64,000 nucleotides of DNA from Wuchereria bancrofti. Taxonomy: Eukaryota > Nematoda > Chromadorea > Rhabditida > Onchocercidae. A program made the translations under genes and the position numbers. Below the pieces are notes generated by a model. That model was not told the DNA's origin. It was given only the letters and a program-made list of their open reading frames with translations, and searched no databases. The stretch spans positions 6,634,495-6,698,494 of the forward strand of contig SSBO01000003.1 in NCBI GenBank assembly GCA_005281725.1, in the 5' to 3' direction. Shown in pieces: positions 13,046-25,900 of this stretch (its first letter is position 1; each line of letters starts with the position of its first letter).

Positions 13046-15834
13046 TCTTTTAGGCTGAATATAATTGAAATTGTTTCCTTTCCTTCAGGATTTCTGCTAA
13101 GAAAAGGACAAAGAAATATGATCACTTCAAATTCATTTCAAATTTAAACCTTGTAAAAGATTTGCTTGAGATTACTGCACGATAGAATTTATTATATCTT
13201 TGGTTTGTTAGATTTCTTTTTCCTCGACCATAAAAAAAACTGCTTGTGAAATATTGCCTTTTGCAAATGAAAAATTAATCAAATTTATTAGGAAGAGGAC
13301 AGAACTAACTTTCGAGATCGTCAATGATTTGTTCAAGCGCTGCTTGATTAAGAATGTGTAAGGATTGAGGAACTATTGAAAGGATAGAAATCTTCTGAAA
13401 GAATTTTCAATTCTGTTTGGAATGCAATGCATCATTAACTTCCGATTTTTTGAAGGGACGAAATAGCATGAAGTACTTCTAATTATTATTAAAATACAAA
13501 TAAATTATTTAATTATGCTAATTTTTTCAATTAGGTTGCGAAAAGAACTACAAATTTTGTAGAAAACTATGAAATGTTAAATATGTAAGGTTTTTATCAA
13601 TTTGCATTATATCCAATGAGATCTTCTACTTAGTGATGATACCATGAATGCATTTGTCAGTATATCAAATTACACATTGTTTTGCAGGGAAAATGAAAAT
13701 GAATGTTGTTAAATATGATGGTGATTCGAATTGGATTAATAGGATTATTTGGCTGTTCAAATGTGAACACAGTGTTCAATCATTTTCACCTCCTCCCTTT
13801 AATTGGACCTCCAAATTTTAAATCATATCTTCATCTGGCTTTTAACGTGCTCAGTTCTATTTTAGTCATTGCTATATTTTTACGATTATAAAACATATTA
13901 ATTTTGAAATTTATTTCGTCTTTTAAATCGCGAGTTGATAATAAAACCTTCATTTTAATATTTCCATCCAACTAATAAGATTGTTATAAAAAATACTGTG
14001 CATACCCCATTTCATATCAGACACCACGATACATTCGTCTATTGTAAGTGATTTATTATGATCAATTTCAAGTAAAATTAGAATGCACTATTCTTTGGAT
14101 AAGCTGTCAAAGTTATTTTCTCATCTAATTTTAAAATTTAAATATGAATTCATCATTTCACGAGAATGATCTATCTGCCTTTGGTTTGCGCACTTCTCTC
14201 CAACTCTTTGTTCCCTTCCTCTTCCTTGAATAGGTAATTGAACTATCATTGAGAATGAAAAGAAAAATTACTCTTTTCTTCAGCCTTTTCTGTGAATAGA
14301 AATATTCATAGAAACACCACCCCTTGACCTTCTAATGACTCTCTTATAGTAGTGGTAGATATCTATCGTGAACCATTTACCTTTTCTAATAATTGTCATT
14401 TGTCTTCAGGATCAATCAAACCTCGCGTCATATTTTCCAGAAACCTTCCACGTAACTTACCTATTAAGAAAATGCAGTCATTTACATCAATGGATTTACA
14501 GTTACTGTTATTCTCTCTTATCCAGGTAGATTTCCTGCCTGTAATTGCAGTTTGTAGATTTGCTAACGTGTCGCTGCTAAGCTGTTGCAAAGGATTGGGT
14601 CATTTAATGTTTTAATTCTTTGATTTTATATTATAATTATTTTAAGTTCTTTAAGTAACATCATTTAGCCTTGTTAATTGATTATATGAGAAAATGATAG
14701 GAGAAAATTCTGACCAATCGAAAATTACTGCAATATTATATATCTTTCTGCCTTCGGTAGTTTTTAATAATTGAAACATTTACTTATATTTCCTATTTTT
14801 TATAACTTATTCGAAGAAATTAATTCACAATTTATTCTTTTTTACAAACAATAAAGATGAAGTATACGTTGTTGTAAATCCTACCAACATGATCGCAATT
14901 GCTGAAAACTTGCAATTATTCGTCCATCTTTATTCACTTTTTTTCATTTTTAAGTTATTTTCTTATTGTTAATTTCTAACACATTTTGTTGACAAAAATT
15001 GAAAAATATGATAATTTTTCAGTTTTGTTTACTGATTTATGGTTAAATTTTCAAACTAAATGCGATTATACATCGTATGCCACAGAATCGTACGTAGTTG
15101 GTCCAATGCATAGCAGTTCACCTGAAATCAAATATTAGATAACTTTAATTAAAATAACCATAATAGTGCGACAGTTATTGGTCTTCTATTAATTCAGTTT
15201 TTTTGTTTTTAATTTATTTCTCTAATTTGATTTCTTTCATATGAGACATCATCAAATGAAATATGCATGCATATTTATGATTTGCAATGAGTCATTTACG
15301 AAAGGCATAAAAAATAAAATCTCTGATAAATTCTTTTAATAAGAGAAGGCTGTAATTATCTCATAACACTTTTTAATTAATAATAGTTACGACCTTTCAA
15401 TTAATAATAATTAACTTTATGCAAAAAAAAAATAGAGTAAAAAATTTTGTGCATATTATCTAAGGAAAGCATTTTTAGACTTCGCTATCATCATTCAACA
15501 CTGTGCAAAATGGGATTTCCGGTGAGACCGATAATTTCTTCGTTCCTTAAATTGGCTAAATTTCTTCAATTTGTGATTTATACTTCTTTGATTCCTTTCA
15601 AATATAAGGCATCTTGGGATTCTCTCTGTACTAACTGAGTACAACCGACCGGTTGGACAACTACCAGAAGGATCTAAGATTACTTTGCTGAATTAGTCGT
15701 TACAATAAATGCTAAAAAGATTTCTTGTTTCTTGGTTTTTTGATTCATCAAAAAATGGATATTTCTTCAAACTAGACAAAATTAAGGTGTTTTAGTGTAT
15801 AATTATTAATTAAATTTTGAAGTAATTGTCACAG

Positions 15835-18800
15835 GTCAACCATTGGTAGAATGTGGAAATGAATTTATCCGATTTTCGGTTAAAACAATAAGGCCTTTTC
15901 GCGGTAAAGTATTCGTCAAAGGACAACATGGAAACAGCGATTGTAATCGAAATTATAGTGAAACTGATTCTACCAGTACTTTTCATTCACGCGGTAAATT
16001 TTAAATATATAGGTGGAAAGTTTAGGTTTTGAAATTGTTGGATCTGCTCATCATTTAGAGGTGAAAAGCATTTTACTAAGAGTCTCGAACAAGTCTTGAC
16101 TTTAATCAATTCTGATATAAGTAATGACACGTGACTTCTCTTTCTCTAACATTTATGAGTTGAAAATCTTTTTTTCGATATTCCAGTCTAGCAAGTATGT
16201 TCATTATTCTTGCTCTATCTTTTAACCTTACTTCTCTTCCTTTCTTTGCCACAAAAGCGAAAATAAGAAAGATAAACGATATGGCCGATTCGATATTGTG
16301 CAAATTGCAAAATTGAAATTTTAAGGGATAAATTCTGGCTTGAATTTAGTCAACATAAATATTTCTAGAGACTGCAAATAGTCCAACACAGAAATGGAAC
16401 GATTCGTTAGATGAGCCAGTATTTATGTCATCTTCTCAATCACTGTCTAAAAGTACACAAGGAGCAAGTTTGCTTAGTAAAGCAGAGAGCAATCCGGAAG
16501 CAATTAGAATGACCAGTACTATTCATGGTGGGAAAAACGTAAAATACACATCAAGAATAATGAACAATTTAACTGAAATCAAAATTAAAGAGAAAAAGTT
16601 GCATTCTTTCTGTGGATGAAAACTCATTTAAATATGTTATCAGAATGGAACAATGAAATTGGTTACCAATTTATCATTAAAGGATAGCAAAATTAAGGAT
16701 AGCAAAATTGATTAATATAATCTGGAAAGTGATTTGTTTATTACATTAGAAATTATTCGTTTTGATGCTTGAAAGCTGAGCAATTTTAAGAAATTTGATG
16801 ATATCATTGATAATATCAATAAATTTAGCGAACAAAAGTATCAGTAATAAATCAAATAAACCTACTCGATTCTGTAGATGACCGACTCGAAACGACAAAA
16901 CCGCACTCATCAAAACATTTTGATACAGCTTCAACAACACCTCATTGTCCGCCATGCCCGATATGTCGAGATGAGTTGAAGACTGACGGAGAAGGAGAAA
17001 CTACCGAAGGCACTGCTGATTTGCTTATTAAATTTGGCAATTGTAATGTTAAATACGAGCAACAAGTATACTTCTCCTTCATTTAATTATTTGTCCAACC
17101 TGAAATTACTGAACAAAAGTTCACTGATAAGTAACATTCTAAGTTTTCTTTCATTACAAAGAACATTCATTTCTAACTAATATTATGTAAACTGATCTAT
17201 TTTCACAAAATATGTAACCATTAACGTTATGTCTTTGAGAGAAGATAATGGCAATTCAATAATTTAATAGATATTGTGAAGCGGTAAATCAAAAGAAAGT
17301 TCAGAGAAAAAAAGTAGAACTGTTAACGATTTTTATAAGGAGGTTAAGGACAAACCAAAACAAACTGCTCAATGTAAGCATCTTCAATTATAATGATTAT
17401 CGAAGCTAGTGACGATCGATAGTCTTAAGAAAGACAAATGCTAGTATAAGACTAAAGTTTGTTAAAGTTGCATAAGTACTGTAGGAAGAATAAGCACCTC
17501 GAATATTAAATACTAGTAAAACTGAGGAGAAATATTTAATAATTCAATAAGGAATGCATTAACTCTTATAATCTTGGCTTCCCTAATTTTTGGAAGAATT
17601 TCAGACAGAGCCTCGAGCAATGATTGTATCTTTAACGGTAGTTGTTAGCTTTCATCAAAATTTACTTACTAAATTAGATCGAGCATTTCGTATTCAATGT
17701 GCATATATGGAAGGTAGTGAGACGATCGATACTGACTTAAGCGTTAGGTTAGTTTTTTTTTTTTTGAAAACTTCCATGTGTCTATTGAAGTTATTCAGAT
17801 TGTCAATGCATGTTCTACATAATGCATTATTAAATCTGAACTCAATCAAGGAGGTTAACTGTATTCTATTCCGTTCTTTCATAACCTATATATAAAGAGT
17901 CTAAATTAATTTTCGTTTAAATGTGATAAATTAAAAAAATTGAATGTGATAAATTAAATAAAGCATGTGATAAATTGAAAGTTACTCTGGAATTTTTCAG
18001 TATGCCTCCAAGTATAGAAGTCGAATCGAAAATTAATACACCGCAATGTATTTATGCGGTTAAAAGTTCTTCTGGCAAAGTAATCACGAATGCTCGGGTT
18101 GGTGAACTCATTGAGCATGAATGGATTTGTCAGAGTCCCTTCAAAGGTTACTGAAAAATTTTTTGATTGAAATTGTCTATATTTTGAATTGACCAAGTCT
18201 TAAATATACTTATAGATGACTAAGATTCTTTCAAATAAATTAAGTTAAATCTGTTCTTATAAAATTCCCTGCAATATTGGGACTATTTATGAATTTACTG
18301 AAACTAATCTTCAAGTCTATTTCAGACTATCATTTACAATTTGTACAGGAACTATTCTATAGAATATTTTTGAATGGACTTGAAATTTCCATTTACTCAT
18401 TTTTTGCTGGAATTAAACAAAAAATTTCAGGTGTTCATGCAATGCTGGTAAGGAATTGTTATGCAGAATCAAATGATAACTTTAGAGTTCCTGTTATTGA
18501 TGATAACGGGTTCGTTTTTTTTTTAATTTGCATTTAATTTATGGTAATTATCATTTTTCCTAGCAAACATTTTTCTAATTTCTTTTTTGTGCAATATGCA
18601 CAAAAAGTAAAATCATTCATCATATTATTTCAATAATTGTAAGAGTTTTAGAAGGAAAGAAATGTGATTTCATTCAAAAATTCTTCAATTTATGAATCAG
18701 TACCGTTTGATTCTCTCCTTAATTAATTGCCATAATCGTATCAACTAAAGTAGCAAACCGATGTAACTTTTATAATATTTTTGCAATTAGGCAGTGGTAT

Positions 18801-20906
18801 TCGTTCATTTCCATTTATTGCTATTTTCAAGTAACTAATTCAAGTATATTTGATTTTGTTGAACAAAGTTATATTTTGAGATGTACATTGGATCCTTATA
18901 TTTTACCGAATCTAGAATATGCATCAGACTTACTGTCAGTGAAAGTACGAGCACCTGTTTTCAAATTTCCTGATCGTTCCGAAATTGGTTTCCGATGTGA
19001 TGTTCTGGTTTGCCTGCGAGGCCAACAAGATTGCGAATTGATTACGATAAGCTTTTATTTTATAAACTTCATTAACAATCTATTTATTATCCTAATTAGT
19101 TTTGATTGTCATTAAGGAAATTTATATTATTATATGTCAGCTTTAGCACAACTTCAATCTTATATTAATAGCGGGTTTATTTAAATATAATGTGATTTAA
19201 ATGATATGAATGGGTTTAGTTTAATTTTGCGTAGAAATGAGTTTGTTAAATATTAAGAGCTCAGTTTAGATGAATTTTGTCATAAAAGTTAACATACCTT
19301 GAAGAAAGTCCCAATGAGCAATCATTAATCCTAATTAGTTGTTATAATAATCAAAGGAAGAAGAGTGAGTTCCGCCACTGAAATTTTCGAAAATGGACTG
19401 ATTCAAGAACAATGAATTCACTGCTAAAAACTTTGCATAAGTTTCAGTCTATAATTTGGTTTAATGGAATGCTTATTCCCATAACCGATGATGTAGCCAT
19501 CTTATTTTGCCTGGAATTGTTACAGCTTTGATTAGAGAAATTTAAATTGAGTTCTTATTATGCTAATGGATTAATTTCTGCACAAAACTTCAAAGCAAAA
19601 ATGCAAATAATATAAACTCCAACTTTTACGATTAAATAAGTAAAAAGTCAAAGCATTTAGGAAAGTTTAGTTTGCGCAGGATTCTGGAAAACAATAGTTG
19701 TCACTCGGAAAACTTCAACTTGGATCTAAAAATGCAAGATTAATTCAAAGTTTTATTTGATTAGAAAGACTTTTCCTTTTTTGATCTTTCATCCTTTTTT
19801 TGTTCACCTCTTCGTTGCTTCTTCCTTCGTTTTCAAATTTCTCGTAAAAATTAAATCCCAGTAACTAATTCTCGGCGAAATTGTTAATTTATCACCGTTG
19901 AGATTGGACTAGAAGTTATCAAAGTTCGGATAATTTTCTAACAATAAAGCTTCGTATTAAAATTTACTAGTGCAGCTATTAGTTCTAGGACAGATATATC
20001 AAATATATAGGTATGTCGACAAATGTCTCAAAAGTCAAAAGCATATGTGCTTTTAACTGGTCGAATATTTTGGAAACTTAATTAAATAATTTGAAATTAA
20101 TATTCTACAATGGAATGAATCGTTATTCCTTTCCTCGCATGAAATTTAATCATTTTCTTATTTGATGATTTTGAATTGTTATTCATTTTGCAGCCACCAA
20201 AATGCGCTAACAGTAAACGAAGACGTCGCGATTTATCCAATATTAGCAGAGAAAGCTTGGTTCTTCGAACACCAAAGATTAATATCATCGACCTGGATGA
20301 TGATACTCAAGGTATAGTATATGATCTCCTTAATTAATCTGACTACGCTGATCTCGGCAAATTTTTGGTTAGGAAAATCTCTACATAGCACAACGTTGAC
20401 GTGAATTTGCCCCAATCCCAGTTATTTTCCATAAAACAGTCATCGATAAGATTTGATTTTATGCTTGTCACGAGGACTGTCCACTCAATACACTCAGTAA
20501 TTGTTCTCCGTGTTGTGTTGCTACTTACTGCAAGACTAATAAAACTCTAAGCGGATACACTGATAATCTATGCCGTTAAAATGTTTCATTTGCTCAGATA
20601 GTTTTTTTTTTCTTTTTTTTTGGGACTCAAAAAGTAGTAGCAATGTAGTTTTTTGCTCTAGCAAATGTGTAATATCTGTTCATGATAGAAATACTGATTT
20701 GTTAGTCATGTTAACTGTTCCTGATTTTAAAATTATTTACAGGAGTAGGATCAGAGCAATTAATTTTGAATCCCTCATTATCCGGCAAATCGTTGCGATA
20801 TTGCTTAACGGTGACTCAATTTGCATGCATCATTGCAAGTGCTACATTTCTAATTACCACTACAGTGACCCTTGTTGGTGCTTCTATCATCAGCTCCAAT
20901 TCATAA
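15835..20906 (+). CDS. ZP-domain cuticlin-like membrane protein (5' end missing)
   Basis: A nematode cuticlin-type zona pellucida protein, a family of apical extracellular matrix components of cuticle and alae, secreted from epidermis after cleavage. Exons: 15835-15993, about 16370-16530, about 16878-17065, 17605-17747, 18001-18146, 18431-18509, 18791-about 19040, 20194-20311, 20743-20906. ZP-N hallmarks are VECGNEFIRFSV, GKVFVKGQ, FGNCNVKYEQQ and VSLTVVVSFHQ followed by DRAFRIQCAYME. ZP-C follows with HEWICQSPF, LVRNCYAE, DDNG, CTLDPYILPNLEY and FRCDVLVCL. After PPKCANSKRRRRD, where SKRRRR matches a furin-type site, the last exon encodes a hydrophobic C-terminal anchor and TAA at 20904-20906. 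Two oddities: an extra Ser/Thr/Lys-rich block within ZP-N, and no canonical donor after the exon beginning at 18791. The signal-peptide exon is not identified. Confidence 0.85.
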
Positions 20907-22997
20907 TATCAGCATCCATTAATTTGTGATTACATTTGCAATAACATTCCAAATTCGCATATGCAATTTTCATATTATTAAAATGCAGTGCCAAGTAGAA
21001 GGACACAGAATAATCCAAGAATTTCAAAGACTTTTTTTTCACTAGTTTATTATTACAAGCTATAAAATTTCAGAATTAATCTGCTGTAATATATCTATTG
21101 CATATAGTAATGTAATCTCAAGACTGAGAATTAACTGGATTATTTGAAATTGTACTGAAAATCCCTTTACAAATACTGCTCAATAAATTAATTGATGATA
21201 CTTTAAGCCAAATTGAGACTGTCTTTAATGAATCACCATTGGAAACTGTAATTAATATTTCGATACTATACGATCTTCATAATAACAAGTGACGGTAAAT
21301 AATGTATTTAAGGCATATAAACTTAATACAAATTGATAAATATTGATAAAGAGGTAATCTGATCTCATTATCTCGAAAATTTACAAACGAGGAAATTCTT
21401 AACAAGGTAGGTAGCCAGACCAACAAAGTGATTATTTTGTCAAATGGAAGTTTATATATAAGAGTATTATGTGAATTATTTGCTAGTACTAAAGTACATA
21501 TGGATGAAAATTTCTTATGCTAAGCACTTTTATGAAGATGTTTCTAGGCTTTCTTTTCCCCTTATTTCCTAGTTGATAAAAGTCAATTTTCTGCTTAATT
21601 ACACTATCAATACTTTTTTTTCCATCAATTCAGCAAACCATCTTCTATTTTTTCTTCACATACATGAATCGACATAACTGAGTCTATCCGTAAATCTTTA
21701 ACTGAAATTTTCCAAAAAAAAAAGGATTTTCTAAGAGCTTTAAATGTGTGAAAAATACTTTTGCTGCATTTAGAAACTGCAGGTGTAGGACAGAGTATGC
21801 AAAGTACTTCAACCGAAAAAGCATGGATCCTTTCCGCTTCAAATATATACAAAACAAATTTAATTTTATTTAAAAAAAGTGAGGAAAAGAGAAGAAAATA
21901 TTGATAACACCGGAGGGGAAAAAAGCCACAAGAACTGATTATATAAGGAAATCAACGAAGTCAGCAGGTCAACAGGGCTCTATTTTCGCTCACTGTCGAA
22001 TGTTTTTGAAAACTTAAAAAACATTTTGTATTAAGTTAATGCAGAAATATTCTGCAAAGGATTTTGAAAAATGTCTCCATCTAATCTTAAGAAAAAAACT
22101 CTGAACCTACTGATGACCAAACAACTTTTGAAGACCATTCTGAGTAAGCGATTAATCTGATCATTTAAAAGTTAGTTATGCATTACTTTTCAGTGACCAG
22201 TTTTGAAGCTGTGGTATGATAATGATAAAAATCAAGTAAAGTCAATTAATTTTCACCGTATTATCCGTCAATGATAAGCAGGAAAGATTTTCAAAATTTA
22301 CAACTCGTTTATTAATATTTTAAACATGTCTGTCCATGAACATATCTATTACATTTGAACCGAAATTTATATAGTGTTTACACATTGCCCCAAAGAAAGT
22401 GGAATACTGTTTTGAAGAAATTCGAAATTGCAGGATATTTGGGACCGAAGAATTTCAACATTCTGCTGTCAGACTAGTCCTAGCTCTCAACTCCAACACC
22501 ATAATTCCGCAATAAAAGCATATTAAAAGTGCAACTTTTCACTCTTTGATTTCCGAGCTTTTCTCCTACATTACTTCATTCTTTTTTCCTACACTTTTTT
22601 AAATCAAACAAAATAAAGCAAGCAAATGAAAGAATCGAAAAAAAAGGATAAATACTTTTTCAAAACAGCAGAGCCACGTGATCACAATAATTTGGCTATT
22701 TTTTTATTAACTGAAATTATAATATGTTATAAACGTAATGACGTACTGACATATCAAGATATGTCGCACAGAAAGTACTTCTGTTTCTAAATGCAACTTT
22801 AACTTCAATAGAAAACCTGAAAATCTCAGCTTGTACGATAAATAGATTTTTCATTCCCATACAAAAATCCTCCAGAAAAACCTTTCTAAATTTTATTTCA
22901 AACCTTTCCTCAATTTTATTCAGTTCACTGTAATCCTTATGAAAAATGAAAAAAAAAAAAACAGGATAAAAAGGACGAATACAAGAAAGGTACAAGA
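20907..22997. other. intergenic region between convergent cuticlin and smg-8 genes
   Basis: About 2.1 kb between two converging stop codons, AT-rich. It should contain both 3' UTRs. An isolated 75-codon frame (21625-21852, minus) and a 92-codon frame (22717-22995, minus) have no supporting splice structure or recognisable motif, and I do not call them genes. Confidence 0.6.
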
Positions 22998-25900
22998 TTA
23001 ATGCATCGGTATGTATTGTACTTCAACACAATTTGCCAGCAATTTACCTGACATGGCAGCCTCATTGGGTCGTTGAACAGTTCCATGTGGTCCAGCATAA
23101 ACATAAGGAAACCGTAAAATATAATAACGTGCCCATTCCAGATGTATGGGTGCTTCTCCTGTATGGTATATTGGCTCTTTTGATGTTGGCTAAAAGTATG
23201 CAATTTAACAATTATACCAAGTGTATTAGACATCAGAAACATATTTTTATAAACTGTAATAAAATTACTGCCTAAAGTCCTCTCATTTATTAATAAAAAT
23301 GATAAAGAGAAAAATGAACCTGAACACGAGGATTCAAGACGACAGTAACCGGAGCTTTAGGAGTAACGACGTGAAGTCGCATCAACTGAGCACTTACTTG
23401 CGGCAATCGACGACATGTACATTTTGTCCAAAGTGGTAAATCTGAACGAATCAAAGTTGACCCCGACTCCTGAAGAATTGCTGCATTTACATGATTTTAC
23501 TTAACTTTTTTAAATATAGGATTCAAATTCATTACTGTAATTAAGCAACAAAGAAAAGAATGAAAAAATTATATTGATAATCATACTAAGTTTTTCTTCT
23601 ACTGGAGAAGACTCTAAAAGAGTGCTGTTCTGATTACTATACTCAGTTATAATTATTCGGATTTGTATAACCAAGCTTATCGACTTCACAGATCACTTAA
23701 TTAAATTTATATTGCAGATTACTGCAATCTGCACCAAATAATAAATATTAAAGTGCCAATGATAGGACTTAGCTACTTCTCTTCCTATAAAAAGGGTAAT
23801 TTTAATGTGGAAAGATACTTTTGTAAAAAGATACTTTTGAATTCAATGCTGCTTTCACTCCAGTATTGGCATGCACATCCTGAATCATAAATCGATGTCC
23901 TCTTGGGCATTCATATTCAAATCCAACAAACAACTAAAAAACAGATAAACTAAAACATAGTTTATGCTTCGAAAGTTTTGGTGTTCCACCTCACAATGAT
24001 TCGGAAATTTTTCAAGAAATTTAGCCTCCATGATTTAAGAAGATAGTTAAAACGGATTGTATAAAGATTATCGATCAATGAAGAAGAATTTATTCAAGAA
24101 GCTCTAAGCAATTTTATTACTACCTGAGATATGGCAGAAATTACTACTGAAAAACATGGGAACACCTTATATCAAGGTTAATTTCGAATGAATTTAAAAC
24201 TTGGATTTCCTGATTTTCACTCTCAGTAAAATTTGAATGAATATTCTGATATCATTGAAAATCGTTTAACTTTTAGTTCTGCAAGTAAATATAGTACCTT
24301 CACTTTCTCACGATTACTCTTGTTCACTTTGATAAGACGCTTCGATCTCACACCATATGAATCGCCCATAATTTCCTTCATATCAATATCCCATTTCTCA
24401 GGATCGACTGTAACGAAAACATCGACCGGTAAAAGAAACTGCGTTCCATTTTTGAAGTTTGGCATATCGCGAAGACCAGCTTTATGACTAAACTAATCAA
24501 ATTTCATTAATTGTGGTTAAGTCAACTAGATTAAGCAAACGTTAGTCAACCACTATGCCACACTGAAGGCCTATTCGACTGAATTAATCATATGTAAAAG
24601 AAACCTGTATAAGCTTGATGCACCCAGACATAAAAGCGACCATGAGGGAAAAAGAGGTCTTCTAGATGGTGATTCTGTATTCGGAACACATTCCAAAAAT
24701 TGACCTAGAATAAATTCTTCAGAAAAAAACAACACTTCAATTACGTAAGAAATTGGCAGAATTAAAAAAAAAAAAGAAAATGAATGATAGCTACCTTACG
24801 GATAAGAGAAGTTAGTGTGGCTGCAAGACTTCCAAACAAACCCATAAACCAGTTTTTGACAGAAAAGCTTGTAACGAACTGGACGTAAAGAAAAATAGCA
24901 AATTCATACCTTTGCATAATTTTCTTAGCTTTGCTAATTCCTCTTCAAAATTCATAGCGGAGTTATCTAACTTATCAATATTATCTATATCTGGTTGTCG
25001 TAATTGCACATCATCATCATCAAGATATGAAACTTGTACTTCAGCTTCCGGTATAGTCTCTTCATCTTCCTGCGACCACGATTCGTAATCATCCATGTGC
25101 TATAATTGTCTGCACTTAAAAATATAGTCATAATGATCAATGTGGTACACGACATCAGCTTTTCTTGAATTCAGCAGACTTTTTACTTCTGAACAACTAA
25201 TCTTTACTCAAAGGTGCAAAAAATTTGAATTTACAGCTCGATGACGCCGCATTCCTAGAAATGGTTGCTCAACTTCTTCCGTCCTAACGTATTCCTCATC
25301 ATCCTCTTCATCATTATTCTCCATTTCTTCAGGAGTTTGTTCTTCACCACACTTTTCCGCTCCTGACGATACAGAGACTTTCTTTTCTTCTAATTCTTTC
25401 TCGACATCATCAGTATCTGTACCTACTGCTGAAATATTAGAATTTTTAATGTGACAAAAATTTCAAAAGATAGTCGAGAAAAGCAATAGGAATCTTAAAA
25501 TCACTGCACAATTATAATTCTCATACATTTCATATAGTTAAAGAAAGCATATATTTAAAAAGAAATTAACAGTATACCGATGCAAACTTATGCGTATATC
25601 AAAACCTTACTTTTAAAAGGAGACTGTATACTTTCACGATGCACTTCATCATCTTCCAAAGGATTATCACGATCCAAAAGCATTTTCAAATCGTCTAAAT
25701 ATATCGAGATACAAACATCAAAACAAAACTTCTGGATTCGCAACAATTCAATATCATAATTTATTAATAAGCACTTGTGCCAAAACGTAAGAATAATGGA
25801 TAACACAATTACTAAGAGAGTCCTGCATCAGGTACAGTGTACCAGTTACCATGTGCTTTAAAATCATTTTACCAATGCAATGCTTCTAAAGAGATAAAAA

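Larger units (their letters stand above)
11462..15834. other. AT-rich region upstream of the cuticlin gene, exons unresolved
   Basis: No gene is firmly supported here. The missing 5' exon or exons of the cuticlin must lie upstream of 15835. One candidate is 14474-14527: ATG, a hydrophobic run (LQLLLFSLIQ) and a CAG|GTAGAT donor, which would suit a signal-peptide exon. That donor is phase 0, however, while the exon at 15835 needs one carried-over base, so a further exon would be required. Two copies of an AT-rich element lie at 12521-13045 and are listed separately. Confidence 0.5.

Noticed and set aside
13703..13891. Plus-strand hydrophobic 62-codon frame upstream of the cuticlin
   Set aside because: Considered as a signal-peptide exon, but the hydrophobic run is at its C-terminal end and no donor joins it in phase to 15835.
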